From NCBI GenBank assembly GCA_038240295.1, contig JBBSDW010000185.1, positions 1-5,517 on the forward strand: DNA of 5,517 nt, given 5' to 3'. The translations under genes were made by a program, and so were the position numbers. Position 1 is the stretch's first letter, and each line of letters starts with the position of its first letter. The stretch is from JABDDM01 sp038240295 (GTDB lineage Bacteria; Bacteroidota; Ignavibacteria; Palsa-1295). This document shows, in pieces, positions 4,720 to 5,517 of the stretch. The notes below the pieces were generated by a model. The model worked only from the letters and a program-made list of their open reading frames with translations. It searched no databases and had not been told where the DNA came from.

Positions 4720-5517
4720 CTACTCCGTCTTCGAGATCTTCTCGGAGACGGGTAGTTTTGCATAAAGCGTCGGCTTGGATATTCCGAGTATACGCGCTGC
4801 TTCCTTGCGGTTTCCGTGCACGGCTTCCAGCACCCTTGTCATGTGCTCGCGTTCAACTTCGACAAGCGACCGGTTCCAATCGTAGCCCTGATCGGGTTTT
4901 ACCTTCTCATGCGCGTTAGGCAGAACCGACGATTCGATCACATCCGACTTCGAATGAACGATCGCGCGCGTAAGCACATTCTCCAGTTCGCGTACGTTGC
5001 CGGGCCAGTCGTGCTTTTGAATACTCTCCATCGCCGATTCACTCACCTTCGAGACCTTCGTATGAAGCTCCTCGTTGATGCGCCTGAGCAGGCTCGTCAC
5101 GAGTATTGGAATATCTTCTTTTCGCTCGCGAAGCGGTGGTGCGTTGATCGATACGACGTTCAGGCGGTAATAAAGATCTTCTCTAAAACGGCCTTCCGCT
5201 ACTTCCTTGTTCAAATCCCGATTCGTCGCAGCGATGATCCTTGCATTCATCGGCAATGCTTTTTCGGCACCGACGCGTTCGAACTCACGTTCCTGCAGTA
5301 CGCGTAATAGTTTTACCTGCAATGTCTGCGAGATCTCCCCGATCTCGTCTAAAAAGATAGTGCCGTTGCGGGCCAGTTCGAACTTGCCGCGTTTATCGCT
5401 CGTGGCTCCCGTGAACGAACCCTTCATGTGTCCGAATAGCTCGGACTCAAGTAACGATTCGGCGAGCGCCGTACAATTGACAGCGATGAACGGCTCGTCC
5501 TTCCAGGGGGAGTTAAA
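4720..5517 (-). CDS. Sigma-54-dependent AAA+ transcriptional activator (N-terminus outside window)
   Basis: The frame is open from the right edge to a TAG at 4722-4720, giving 265 residues of a bacterial enhancer-binding protein of the NtrC/AtoC type. Visible in order are PFIAVNCTAL and ESLLESELFGH, the sigma-54 contact loop as GSFTGA (5421-5404; the usual form is GAFTGA), Walker B GTIFLDEIGEI, sensor I AATNRDL, the arginine-finger region GRFREDLYYRLNV, sensor II WPGNVRELEN, and a C-terminal Fis-type helix-turn-helix (GNRKEAARILGISKPTLYAKL). The Walker A loop and any receiver, PAS or GAF input domain lie beyond 5517. It should remodel sigma-54 RNA polymerase from upstream enhancer sites. It is transcribed toward the YceI operon, ending 49 bp from it. 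No canonical sigma-54 promoter was found in the window, so its target is unknown. The tail after the helix-turn-helix (PVSEKISKTE) is short and polar. Confidence 0.95.
   Translation of the reverse strand, partial: FNSPWKDEPFIAVNCTALAESLLESELFGHMKGSFTGATSDKRGKFELARNGTIFLDEIGEISQTLQVKLLRVLQEREFERVGAEKALPMNARIIAATNRDLNKEVAEGRFREDLYYRLNVVSINAPPLRERKEDIPILVTSLLRRINEELHTKVSKVSESAMESIQKHDWPGNVRELENVLTRAIVHSKSDVIESSVLPNAHEKVKPDQGYDWNRSLVEVEREHMTRVLEAVHGNRKEAARILGISKPTLYAKLPVSEKISKTE

Noticed and set aside
4816..5307. Plus-strand frame of 163 codons antisense to the activator gene
   Set aside because: It is a shadow of the AAA+ and helix-turn-helix coding region, and its translation shows no domain.

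Overview
The window suggests a Gram-negative bacterium with roughly 50% GC. It encodes a lipoprotein signal, an outer-membrane barrel ending in Phe and a sigma-54 activator. None of the five complete genes has a Shine-Dalgarno motif at normal spacing, and several have A/T-rich leaders. That is typical of Bacteroidota and the related Chlorobi/Ignavibacteria/Kapabacteria-type lineages. The lineage call is an inference from style and is tentative.

Left part (1-1480). A short open frame at the left edge (1-68, +) may be the last codons of a truncated gene. It is followed by a hairpin-centred, REP-like imperfect palindrome (70-119) and a 14-bp tandem duplication (184-211). Two minus-strand genes follow, in transcription order: a stand-alone, degenerate receiver-domain protein (1480-1034) and a classical NAD(P)-dependent short-chain dehydrogenase/reductase (978-211). 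The 55 bp between them is exactly bridged by a 20-codon frame that overlaps both neighbours by ATGA (1037-975), which suggests translational coupling.

Middle (1481-1680). This is a divergent 200-bp intergenic region. It holds a perfect 14-bp palindrome followed by two TTCTTAC direct repeats (1577-1612), the best candidate control site for the rightward operon. No canonical promoter could be called.

Right part (1681-4670). Three closely spaced plus-strand genes encode envelope proteins: a secreted YceI-like protein, a YceI-like lipoprotein with a long Ala/Pro/Thr/Ser tether, and an outer-membrane beta-barrel. They read as one operon. The known polyisoprenoid/lipid-binding fold of YceI suggests that two periplasmic carriers (one free, one tethered) hand a hydrophobic ligand to or from the barrel. 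This is inference and is the most interesting hypothesis here.

Right edge (4720-5517, -). The C-terminal two thirds or so of a sigma-54-dependent AAA+ activator (GSFTGA loop, Walker B, Fis-type HTH) converges on the operon, and its N-terminus lies outside the window. The 49 bp between the convergent genes (4671-4719) holds no convincing terminator hairpin. No tRNA, rRNA, CRISPR array, transposase or integrase was seen.
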